Positions 38,061-49,300 of a stretch of DNA of 64,000 nucleotides are shown in pieces. Positions within the stretch are counted from its first letter, which is position 1. Each line of letters opens with the position of its first letter. A program made the translations under genes and the position numbers. Origin of the DNA: Burhinus oedicnemus (lineage: Eukaryota; Chordata; Aves; Charadriiformes; Burhinidae); the NCBI GenBank assembly GCA_008921705.1, contig VFFE01006619.1, positions 253,448 through 317,447 of the forward strand, in the 5' to 3' direction. Below the pieces are notes generated by a model, which had not been told where the DNA came from, did not search any database, and saw only the letters and a list, made by a program, of their open reading frames with translations.

Positions 38061-38929
38061 GTGGCTACTGGTGACCTTTTATCTATACACTTAACCTTCA
38101 GCCATTTTCCAGACAGTTGAAGCCAACAAGAATTCTGAATGTAAGACCACCAGGGACAGTGCCCTCTTATTTTGAGAGGGACCCATAACTACAGTGTGTG
38201 TATTTCAGTGGGAGTGAAGGATTGTTGAAGTATTTGCCTGCCATTTATTTTTAATTACCCCAATCTTTTTTTTTGCACTAGAAAAACCCCAAGCCCAGAA
38301 TAAGCTTTGTGTATTCATGTCCACTGTATGTTCACTTTCCATAAATAAATGTTTTAGTTATTATATTGGCAGGTAAAGGAAGCAACCACGAAACACAAGG
38401 TAATCAATAAGTAGCCATAGGAAGTTAAAGCTAAATTTGTAAGGCCTGAAAGATCACATCAGGAGTCCTGCTCATTCAGTTAAAGACTCATGTGACTAAT
38501 CCAAATAAAATTACACATCTCTCATATTCATGAGCAAGTACTAGCCGCAAACAGCTTGCAAATGATCTAAAACCCAAGAACCATTGGTAAAGCAATTTGG
38601 CAAACAATTACAAATAATATGTATATTTAGAGAAGTCCAAGTGCTTTGGACAATTTACAAAGAAAAAACGTAGGCTAAGTTCATCAGATAAATTGTTAGA
38701 GCCAAGAAAATAATCTATCACAATTAGTTCCACTAGAGCACCTCTCAGTCATTAGAAATAAATAATTTTCTCATAAACATACACCAAGTAGATATCTAAA
38801 TATTGTACTGATTAAAATGTACATCTTGCATTTCATGCCATTGGAGATTTGTTCTACTTATTTATTCATACGGTAAATCATTAGGAATATACATACGGCA
38901 CTGAAGTGGAACATGGTGAGTAATTACAC
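38061..38929. other. Unique AT-rich DNA
   Basis: No family recognised. Several ATTA-containing words occur, but without a clear cluster. Confidence 0.35.
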
Positions 38930-39300
38930 ACTGGTGCAGAAAGACACAGACTGTTGTAAGGAGGGGAGGCTGCGCTGTGAGCTGGGCTGCGGGACGTCCG
39001 TCTGCCTGTTTCGAAGGTCTAACTCAACACCTATTACTGCTACGTAAGTATGTACCTAGCAAGACATACATGCAGCGATTAAAGAAAGATCCATTGTGCT
39101 GATTGCAATAAAGGAATAAAATATCAGCCCAGCACAGAACTGTGGCTTTTATTAAGGGGAAGTTGCTATCGATCTGTTAATTGCAGCTCACATCATTGTG
39201 GGTGATTGGTTTCCTTCTACCGCATTGTAAACAAGGAAAGGACACAATTGCTTCTCTCGAGCTGGATGAAATGAAATTGAGCTATCAAGATGGATTTCTG
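38930..39300. promoter_or_regulatory. Candidate regulatory block with a CpG patch
   Basis: A CpG-bearing segment (about 38970-39015; gctgcgctg, gctgcgggacgtccgtc) sits next to AT-rich sequence. That part carries SOX-like ccattgtg (39092), atcgat (39168), gttaattgc (39175-39183), cattgtg (39194), gtgattggttt (39202, CCAAT on the other strand) and tgtaaaca (39226-39233, FOX). Repeat-free. Enhancer or conserved element is the inferred role. Confidence 0.33.
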
Positions 39301-39310
39301 ATTAGGATTC

Positions 39311-39322
39311 TTTTTTTTTTTT
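39311..39322. repeat. T12 tract
   Basis: Twelve T in a row, followed by cccc. Confidence 0.9.
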
Positions 39323-39621
39323 CCCCAAGCCAAGTGTGAATTTCTACTTGAACACTAAGCAGATTTTTCTTTTATATCACATTAAAATTGAGCTATCTGG
39401 GCACATGCAGTGTCAGATTTTGCAGTCCTTCAGAAATCGTTCCGTATGATGGAGATTTGAGCCTGTGTGTTAAAATGAGTTAAGTCAGTGTCCTCACTTT
39501 GCTTTTGTCCTTACTGATGTCTTCACTGTCCCTCTAAATTTACTTCAAAAGCAAAACAGGAAGGAGGCAGCACGAGAGCAACACAGGAGCAGACCAGAGG
39601 GGAAATCTAGAGAAAAGCAGG

Positions 39622-39632
39622 AAAAAAAAAAA
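39622..39632. repeat. A11 tract
   Basis: Eleven A in purine-rich DNA. Confidence 0.9.
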
Positions 39633-39747
39633 GGAGGGTAGGACTTAAATTGAACTTTTGGGAGACCATGATCAGCTCAGTGGAGTTTCATCTCTGACTC
39701 TTCAAGAAAGGAAGGGCTTCAAGATAACCTGGAATATGCAAACAATA

Positions 39748-39762
39748 TTTTTTTTTTTTTTT
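39748..39762. repeat. T15 tract
   Basis: Fifteen T in a row. It could be the complement of an old poly-A tail, but no element body was recognised. Confidence 0.9.
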
Positions 39763-39881
39763 CCTAGGAAAGGAAAAAGGTTTTTTTCTGGACAACCAGA
39801 GCCATTTCATTCAATGCAAAATAAAATGCATCACTTTGCTTTTGTTTTGCTTAGCTTTTCCACAGTGTTTATTACTTCCCT

Positions 39882-39899
39882 AAAAATAAATAAATAAAT
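39882..39899. repeat. (TAAA)n microsatellite
   Basis: About four TAAA units. Confidence 0.85.
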
Positions 39900-40320
39900 G
39901 TCCAGCCCCAGAACCTCAAACCACTCAGAGAAACTGAAAGAAGGGAAGGAGGGAGGGAGTGGCATTTTACTTTTGGTAAATGTAAAATTCCCTTCCCTTT
40001 GGAGCAAGTCCAGTGCTGGGCCTCTCAGACAAACAGCTCCAGAGAAAACATTTTTCCTGTCCCCTCTCCACACACCATCACTCTTGGTACCACTGAGTCT
40101 GTAACAGATGATGGCTAAAAAGTTCCCCTCCTGTCCCGCTGTGTTGCTAACTACACGATACCAGTGTGTGCTCATGTCAAAATACACGACCATTGCCATA
40201 AACACCAGATACTCATTTGTCACGTATCAAGGGTCCTCAGTAAGGAACACCAGCTACTAAATTAATACGACATTTAAATGAAATGTTGCCCTGTTGAAAT
40301 GGGTAATTTTTTTCTCTCCA

Positions 40321-40400
40321 GCTCAGAGTAGGAGTCAGGATTTTAACCTCAGCACTGCACGTGTTCAAGAGAGGCAAGCTGAGGTCCCCACAAACCCTGA
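40321..40400 (+). mobile_element. Possible MIR head relic
   Basis: gctcagagtaggagtcagga, then ttttaacctcagcactgcac parallel the MIR block 'ggactgggagtcaggag..cctgggttctaacctcagctctgccac'. About 45 bases are comparable. Short, hence uncertain. Confidence 0.35.
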
Positions 40401-41215
40401 TCCCCACCGATCTGGGAGGTGGACACACACCATGTGTACTGGAGTCAAACCCCATGGACTGCCTGATATTAACGCTGCCCTTAAAACGTTGCCAATCTCC
40501 TTGCTCAGACATCTTGCCACACATGCATGGATGGGACCTTTTATGTTCCAGCTTTTCCCCATGTTACATTTAAACACAATAAAGGCTTGTTTTAGCTGAA
40601 AAGCATTATGAAGGTTCATTGAATGATGACTGTTTACTGGAAATGGAAAGTAAAGTTTTGGCCATAAAGGAGAGAAGTTCAGAACTCAAGTCATTAGTGC
40701 TTACTCTTCCCATCAGCATTTTATTTATTGTTGCTGCTACAGTGAAATAGGTACGGCTAGAGCTTCGGGAAACCCATATGTCAGGCCATATCCTCCAGGC
40801 CTTCAGGCTAATCTTGACAGCTGCTGAGTCTTATGTTGACAAGCCTGTCATTTCATGCACTCAATATATATATAATTTTTTTCCCCCAAAGGTGACCTAC
40901 AAGTAAAAAGGGAAAAATGGGCTTGTGCCCATGTTTTCCTGTTCATCCTAAGAGAAAGAACCTATGGGATCTGCACTCTATTTATTGCTGTTTGTTCTCA
41001 GACTGAGAAGGAAGGTTTTCTATACCTGCAGCAGGAGAACAGGAGTCTGCAGAGACAACAAGAGACATCAGAGAAATGTAGGAAGTACAAGTAGATTCAG
41101 GGATTTGTTGTTTCACAAAATACAAAGGGCTGTGAGTTAAGACTTTGAGGAATAATTCAATACTGACACAACAGTAGATAGAGGCAAAACTATCATGTCC
41201 CAGAAGTGGCATCCC
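40401..41215. other. Unique non-coding DNA
   Basis: Nothing recognised. Short (AT)n at about 40864-40874. Confidence 0.4.
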
Positions 41216-41230
41216 TTTTTTTTTTTTTTT
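41216..41230. repeat. T15 tract
   Basis: Fifteen T followed by aaa. No element body recognised on either side. Confidence 0.9.
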
Positions 41231-41638
41231 AAATTTCCTGCCTTACCAAGATCTCTAAATCCAGCACAAATAACCAATGAAATAATTACAATTGATAAAC
41301 CATAACAGTTTAGTCAAAATTGGTATTTTTTAGAACGAAGACAACACAGACAACTATTAAGGATTGAGAGACAAGGCTGACAGTAAATGGAAAATACATT
41401 TTCTAAACTATTTTATTCTTCAGCAGCTCTTTGTTCCTGATTAAGGGCTATTTCAAATGAAAGGAAACTTACAAGTTTCTGAAAGATTAGTCTGCAGTTC
41501 TGTGGTACCCAGAAAGACAAAGCAATGTGCAATCCTACATCACAGCTAACAGCAATCACATCAACCTGGAAGACTTGGTCAACAGGTGCCTGTCCCACTT
41601 TTTCCTTGCACTCTGAATAATGCCCCCATCCATCCTCC

Positions 41639-41652
41639 TCTCTCTCTCCCTC
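41639..41652. repeat. (CT)n short tract
   Basis: A pyrimidine tract within a C/T-rich stretch of about 30 bases. Confidence 0.75.
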
Positions 41653-44600
41653 CTTTTTGTAAAATTTCTCCCAGGTTTGGCCTCATGGCAGAGGTCGAAG
41701 AACAGCAATGTCTGCCTGTGAGAGAGAGACAACAGCTAGGTTATTTAAGTACATCTATATGTTACTTTGTACATACTGGGTTTACGAAATTCTGTGGCAA
41801 AAAAATTGATCTGAGCTATATGATCTATGAAATTTATTTATTAATGCCAGATGATGTAATTTTATTAAGCCTAAGTATTCCACATCTGAACATTTTCATG
41901 GAGGATGACACAGAAAATTTCATATAGCACTAGATGAGTTCTGTTAGTACTGATGAATATATTACTTTTTAAGGAGACATTGTTAATTAGAATAATGCAT
42001 CTGCTGCACCTGTGAATGTTACAACTGATTCTCTAGCAGGTTCTCTGCCTCAAGAGAATCCAAGACAGCTCTTTGGTACTTCAATGGATCGTAAAAAATA
42101 CAGCTTCTGCTACAGCAGCATGAAACACGCAGCACTGCCTTTCACCAGCTGACTTAGTGTTCCTAGTTGAACAGAGAAATAAGGGAATGTAATACACCAT
42201 AAGTGTAAATGCTCATTGCAAGAGGAATTCAGAACGCATTTGAGAAAATGTAAGTACTAACCATTTCTGAGAGCGACTAAGTGGTCAGGGCTGGACCAAC
42301 AAAGCTAGAGGCATCATCGGTGGCAGAAGAAATGCCACTCAGATACTGATGGCAGAGAAAGAGGCAGAAATCTGGACTGCGATAGTGTGGGTGCATTAGG
42401 ACGTGAAAAGAGTTGTAGGTCCTCCTGCAGAACTGAAGAAAATGTTGGAAATGCCAGTTCCAAAGGAGATGAAGACCGTTAAGTCCTCCAGAAAGAACAG
42501 GTCAGGCCTATCTGACACCCGGCTCAGAGCACCAGCCCTGCAGCCATTACCTTGCTCTCCTCAGCACGGCCGGAGCTTTGCGCCTGCTCTTCAGGCGAAT
42601 CACTCGCAGATGGTGACAAAAGGCCACCTTCTCCCCCTGTTCTCCAGTGCAGCCTGGGTTGGATTCACCTTACAGACACAAGGCTGATCCTGGATCCCCA
42701 GCCACTGCTTTGCACAGCCACAGCTCAGTAATCTCTGCAGTGAAGCAATTAGAAGGGATAGCAGCTCTACTGCTTTAGCAAGGGGAAACATAATTTGAAT
42801 ACTGTAACTGAGAAAGGGCAGACGCGTGGCTGGTTTATAAGCATTTTTAAATGGTTGTCTGACTGGGTTTCTTGCTCTCATGATAGCATCCTGTTCTCAG
42901 TTTGGACTAAAGAGATTTCACAGGCTCTGAATGATAGGACAAAGTGTCATTTGTTTTCTCTCCAGACATAACTGCTTCCTACTCAGCCTTTGCCTCAGAG
43001 GTATAATCAGGGAAAGACAGAGAACTTGAGCATTTCTGCCGTTGCAGATTGACAACACTGAAACATAGTCTTGGCCCTTTCAAATGCCATCTGTCTAATG
43101 AGAGCAAGGTCTTCTCTTCCCCTCACCAGAATTTTGTTGTGTAAGAGAGGAGAAATATAAAAATGTGCAGGAGTTAATTCAGGGAGAGTGGACATGACAG
43201 AAGAAAACAGTAAGATAAATGTTGGACTCCTATCTACCTTTTACTAAAACAAGAATAAGGGAACAAGCAAGTGAAGTTGAAGTACCATAAAGTTTAAAGC
43301 TAATAAATACTTCTTTTCCACATAATTTCTAATTAACCTGTCAAGTCAGTACCGCAATAAGTCACTGAGACCAAGCACTTAATATTCACAAAAAGATTAG
43401 ACAAATGCGGCCCAGTTCTCTTCCCCATCTAAGGTGAACTTAGACACTGAGGGAGACACAGCAGTAACACGCAGCTCCCAGATTTAGAGATGGCAGTCTC
43501 CAAAGCAAGTTAGAAATGTACCTGAACAGGTATAAATTAAATCAATAGTGCACTGTCTCTGATTGTTGCCACAAACTGCTTCAGGCCAGAAAGAAACTTC
43601 TACAGCAAATCATTCAGCGAGTACGTGCTAGAAAGCCTTGTGAAGTGTCCTACCAGCACTGACATGTCTCCGAAGATCTGGATTCTCTGTCCAGTGCAGC
43701 TTCTTTGCTGCTGGGTGATGTCCCAAATGTTACTTTTAACTCCCTGTCCTGTGTTTTTGCCATGTCTAACTAGAGGTAAAAATACTGATCTCTGCAACAA
43801 GGTGCTCTGAGATGTGTTTGTGAAATGTGGTGTTACTGTTGTATCTTCCAAGACAGGATATGGTGCTGACCACTTTCAGAAATGATTTATGGTTGAAAAT
43901 TACTCTTCTCCCTGAGTATGGCAATCCCTGTGTACCTATGTAAAACAAGCATTTTAACTTGTAAGCCGTAAACTTTGTAAGCCATACAGTTTGTATTTTT
44001 GTACACTCTTTCAATTTCCTTTTTATCCACTCAATACTCAAAAAATTCAGTTCCAAATAATCTCCCCAAATTCAGGTACGTTCATAGCCAGGGGTTCAGG
44101 ATTCAGTTTCAAACTATCAGATAACAGATATAGCTACAAACTCCTCACAGAATTAAACAATACATTAAGAAAACCCATATACAATTGAGTTAGAGGCCAA
44201 AAATCTCATCCCACTTTAATACTACCCAAATAATTAATTGCAGCGATGCACCAAGTCTTTTTAATGACGTGCAAATAACTTATGTCCTTGAAATGTGTCT
44301 CAAGCAGAAGTTAAATAGATCAATTATTTCAATGATTCATCTCTGAGTGTTTCTTTTTTTTTTGTAAGGCTAAACACATTTCTGTGTTATGATATCAGAT
44401 GATTAAAGAAGGTCTTCTGAACTAGTCTAAATTAGGCTAAGTAGAAAAAATACTAGGGAATTAATTTTTATGATCTATCTTAGATTTATCTGTTCTTTGT
44501 TAAATATTTCCTGAAACTAGACTCTGTCAACGAAGGAAACAACTCACTGGTAAGCTTAACGTGATCATTTGCTATCTATGCTTCCACAAGGAATGTAGCA

Positions 44601-46334
44601 TCCTTTTAAGGGGAAATGCAATTCTTCAGAGGTAAGAAAGACTTGCCTCAAACGTCTATATTGGCGTGGGCTTCTGAAGCAAAAAGTGACAGATGGCAGT
44701 AGGACTAGCTGCTTGCTCGTTTACAAGGACAAAGCTGAGTGCCTCTCTCTTTGACCCTTTATTTTCTCTATATTTTTCAATCTACATTCTGTCATCCCCG
44801 TAACCAATTCAACAAGTAATACATAAAACCTCAATGAACTGAAACAATGTTCAAGTTTTTGTCATGTTGTTTTGTACTCTGCTAATCTATTTTATTTGTC
44901 TTTCAAGGTGCATGAGTTTAATGGAACTTGTCTCAGGTCACCGTTTGTTTAATTTTTCCCCATAAAGTCAGCTGTGCTACATTACAGTTTTCACAGCCAG
45001 CAGCCCTCACAGCAAGTAATGTTTTGTGTGAGAACACCAAGATGTAGGACAGGACAGAGCATACAGTGGGGAAAAGCCTCTAATGTAGCAGGGTGGCCTG
45101 TGACGTACAAGAACTGTTCTCAGTAAGAGTGACTGTGGTGGATGCACAGGTCACTTCCCTCACCTCAGACTTCCCCAAGACACTTTCTTCTGTTGCACAG
45201 TTCTTCTGCATACTTAGATTAAAAGGCAATATGCATGAAATAATATACGTGGATATACTATATAAAGTGTAAAATTCTGCTTTCATCTTGCTTCACTTTC
45301 AACTGGTTATGAAAAAGGCCATCTCCTTACCTGCCCTACCTACCAGCCTCTCTGCCCTCCTTAAACTTTCCCATCTTTAGAGCATGTTTAGAAGAACGGT
45401 AACAAGGCACTGACTCCTTATCGATGCTAAGACAGGCAGTGGTGGGAGACGGCAAATAATCTGTGCTCAAAACTTCACACTCCCAATGTAATAAATTGGA
45501 TGCTACCTACTGATGATTCAGCACAAAAAACACCATTACACTAAATCTTGCAGTCTCGAGACACACAAATAACACCGAGCTTAATCTAAATTCAATGAAA
45601 TTATTTCAGCTGACTTACTGGACCAGTCTACAAGCAGAGTTTAGCATGAGGAACAGCTTTCGGCTTCTATATCGGCATTCTATTACAGTAAAGTAGCAAA
45701 ATAAAGTCTCTGTTTTTTTCCCAGTCTAATTATTAAGATTGGTTTTACTATTTTAGAGAAGTACCCAAAAGCTTCCACAGGTTGATAATATTCCGTTACT
45801 TGTATCACACAGAGAAGCAGAACTGAGCTAAACAGCAAAAAACACTTGACTAAGAGACATAAAACAAAATGTATCCAATATTAAAAGTAAGCAAAGCTAT
45901 ATACTGATAAACAGCGGCCCTGATTTTTAAATACAGCGTAACACATCGGAGACTTAATTGCAGAAGGCAACACATAGTGAAGAGATATGAGATTTGCAAA
46001 ACCAAACATTACATTCAATACTCTTTTCCACGGTTTAAAAGCAAGAGAAACTTTACTTCTATCAGATGCTCTTTGGTTTTATGACAAATACAATTAATGC
46101 CCTGAAGATAAAGGAGAGCATTAGGGCACAGCATGGAAATATGCTCAGCATAGAAAGCTTAGCACAGAAACAAATACAAAAGAGCTGTAACATTTCTCTC
46201 CATATAGAATAATTCAAAACAGGTTTGCGATAAAAATAGGACACAGTTAAGCATCTGAAGTGAAATAATACAAAGAAATTATACACATGTATGACAAATT
46301 AGCATATTACAGCTTCAGAATGTCATACAGACAC
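41653..46334. other. Unique non-coding DNA
   Basis: About 4.7 kb without a supportable element. A GC-richer stretch at 42480-42680 has short frames without domains. The segment at 44885-45000 is repeat-free, but its motif content is not distinctive. Confidence 0.35.
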
Positions 46335-46505
46335 TATTAACCCTTTCAACACCTCTGTGCTGTTATTTCAACTAAGACAAAAGTGATCATTCTGTGTCTA
46401 CTGGACTTTCTGCATGGTTGAACAGGTGAAATACCTCATTATTGTCTCTTAAGTGCTTTGAGATTCATGTTGTATGAAACACCAAGATATTACTGCTATT
46501 CCAGA
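46335..46505 (+). mobile_element. MIR/CORE-SINE relic including 3' tail
   Basis: ttaaccctttcaacacctct, then gtgctgttatttcaactaag correspond to 'cttaacctctctgtgcctcagtttccccatctgtaa'. Further on, taagtgctttgagattcatg and ttgtatgaaacaccaagata match the tail 'aagtgctttgagatc..ggatgaaaggcgctatataaatgcaaggtattatt', ending in a degenerate ATT run. Core and tail keep their order. This is the most complete SINE relic in the window. Confidence 0.6.
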
Positions 46506-49209
46506 TGCAGGAACAGAGACAGAGAGATGTTACTGCAGACAACCAAGTCAATCTGAGTTACACCCTCAGTAAAGTCTGAGCTATCTTCCACCATTCATGT
46601 TCACTATACTCTAAGGCAACTGCATTAACAGTGACCATTAAAACCTATATAAAGAGAGGAATCTCTAGTATTCTCTAAACTAGGCCACAGATCCTACAGC
46701 AAGCCTACTGGAAGTGGTGTTTTCAACTATTACAATAAAGCGTTCATGTGGGAAGACAGGTTTGCTAGGCAGAGATTTGTGTTGAGTATCCCCTTCATGT
46801 TAGACTATATTTCAATTTACTTATATTTTCAACAACAGGAGAACACTTTCCTTTCTACCCCCATGGTAGATATCATACCATAACACTGGATTTTCTGTTT
46901 GTTTCATATTGTATCTCCATTAGATAACAAACTCACCTGAGAAGAGGACACATCTTTCAGTGACTTGTGAATTGACTGTTCTCACACTATACTCTGTAAA
47001 TCGCGATGTTGCCCATGCTGGACACCAGCCTCCTGCTTCACAAAGGGGCACAGAACACCTTATTAGGTAGGAAGGAAGTTTAGGGGATTAAGTAATAATT
47101 TGCCCTGCCTGGGCTAAATAACCACACCAAAAAAAGTCCAACATGACTTAAACAAAACTCACTCTCTTAGCAGAGCGGTCATTTGATACAGACAGGTTGG
47201 CTGCTTTGTTTCCACAATCTTTCTAGGAGATAGAAAGGTGGCCAAAGAAGAGGGGTGCCAGGACATCATCCAACCACGTAGAAAATCTGGCTGTAGTTTT
47301 TAGCTTTTGAATACATAAACCTCTATTTGAAGGGTTTCACAATTGAGATTTAAAAGAACAAATTGAATTTTTCTGCTCTATTCCATGCTGCACTGAAGTT
47401 TATCTCTACGTTTTCCTTTTAAGTGATTAGTTTCTGCCACACGTAGCAGGTAGGCTGAAATCCTTTTTCATCCCTGCTTAGCGTCTCCCTACAAGGCTTA
47501 CTTCCAAAATGATTGAAGACGAGTTCAGAAACAACAGATGCTGGCAGCCTGCCAGTCACATGCACCCACACAGATGCAAAGTTAAAAATATATCAATTCA
47601 CGCCTCATACAAGCGGGTACATAGGATAGAGAGGGCTGATAGAACAGATTGAGAGGGAGAAGTGTATATTCACAAAGGGCAGTACACATGTATCCGTCAA
47701 GCAAAAGGCCACAAGGAAAGAACGGGAGCTTCTGGTACTGCTGTGCTATGGATAGGGTGCCTTAGTCAAAACCTGTATTTGCTGGGGTTATTTATGCTTA
47801 GAAATTTGTACCTGGACTGGGATTCTCATCCCTCCTTCCTCCTCTCTATAAAAGTCACTACCAAAGAGTGCTATGGATGTACTACCAAGGGTATGACATA
47901 AATAGTGTTGGTAGGAGAATCTTTGGTTTCAACTGATCATCTAAGGTTAGATTTGACTAAGGGATCAACATGACAGACCTGTTTTCTGTGATCACCTGTG
48001 TCTCTGCTGGGCTTAAATGAGTAGATTTTTGCCACTTCTTTCACTGTGGCTGAGCTGTACCTTGAAGGTGGCACATTCCTCCTACAGAATTCAAGCTGAA
48101 TTCAAGTCCTGGACAGCCTAAAAATAGTAAACTATTTTTACAAAAACCCCAAGGACTGTGCCTTAATTTCAGAGAATCTGGGGTTTTCTCATTTGTTTGG
48201 TTTTAGTTTGATGATTAACTTCTGCTCCAGATTCCCTAATTTGAGCAAATCAATTCTTTTCAGGACTAAACGGGAGGAAAGTTCTGAGTGAGCATTTGGG
48301 TCCAGTCTGAAAGGTGCGACTTCCCGAGGACAGCTGATGGCTCAGGCTCAGTCAATATCATGCAGTGAGGAAAAGATCTGCCCGGTTGTTCTCTTAAGCC
48401 TCACACGTTTCCTGGGTCTTGTTCTCAGTCTCCTTTTAGGAGCCTTTTATTCCAAACAAACAACGGGAGCTGCTCTTTTTAACAATTTAAAGTAGTGCAA
48501 TGTCAAGATTTTTATCTATTCTAATGGCAGTACTTTGAATTGTGTACCGAACCCATTGTCAAAGATAGGCTATGGAAATTAGTTGCATAATTAATTGTGT
48601 CAAACCGGTGGTGCTTTCCCGAACGCACCCTACTAAGCAGGGGTGAATCTTCTGCAAAAAGTTATCAGGATTTGCTAAGCCGGGAGCTTTTCCCCAGACC
48701 CCAGGTCAGCCAAGTTGACAGTGTGCAAGATGAGCGCTTTCAGGGTAGCAGCTGTACAAACGGCCACAGAAAGTATGGGTTTAATTTTATGTTGTCTTAG
48801 GACTGGTTTTCGTAATAATAAAATCAAGCCCCAGGAAAAGTCTGTGGCTTTGAGGCAAGCAACTCTGAGGACTGGACAGGGCTAAGGTTAGCAGAAGGGT
48901 ATGTTTATAGTGCTAATAAACTGGATTCTGATTTCTAGCATGATGGGAGTAAATTACAAACTGATGAAGCTTCTCCGCAAATGTGATTTCTATTAACATT
49001 AAAGCAGCCATGGGCATATACTGAGGGGAGAATCGGTCTCTAGAGTTTGCTATTTTAACCATAACTCATATAGCGCAATTGCTGGAAGAAAATAAACGAT
49101 ATAGCAATAGCAACTCTAAAGGCAGATAGAGGACAGGAAAAGGAAAATATTAAATAAGATCAGTCACTATGGAAACAGTTGGATTTTTAGTATTTTAATA
49201 CCTGAATGA
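46506..49209. other. Unique non-coding DNA
   Basis: No further element could be supported. The words just after the MIR (aggaacagagacagagagat) faintly resemble a reverse MIR core but do not extend. Confidence 0.35.
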
Positions 49210-49300
49210 CTCAGAGGAGTGGCAATAAGACATGGAGCCTTTTGCATTTGGAGGAGATATCGGTTCAAATTTTGCCCAAGCTAGGGGCAATTCAAAGATC
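49210..49300 (+). mobile_element. Possible tRNA-derived SINE head
   Basis: ggttcaaattttgccc (49262-49277) fits a B box (GGTTCRANNCC-like). It is preceded at the right distance by agtggcaataagacatggag, a possible A box. The layout matches a MIR head. A chance match is possible. Confidence 0.33.

Noticed and set aside
46506..46600. Reverse MIR immediately after the forward one
   Set aside because: Only about 20 bases (cagagacagagag region) resemble the core, and the match does not extend.
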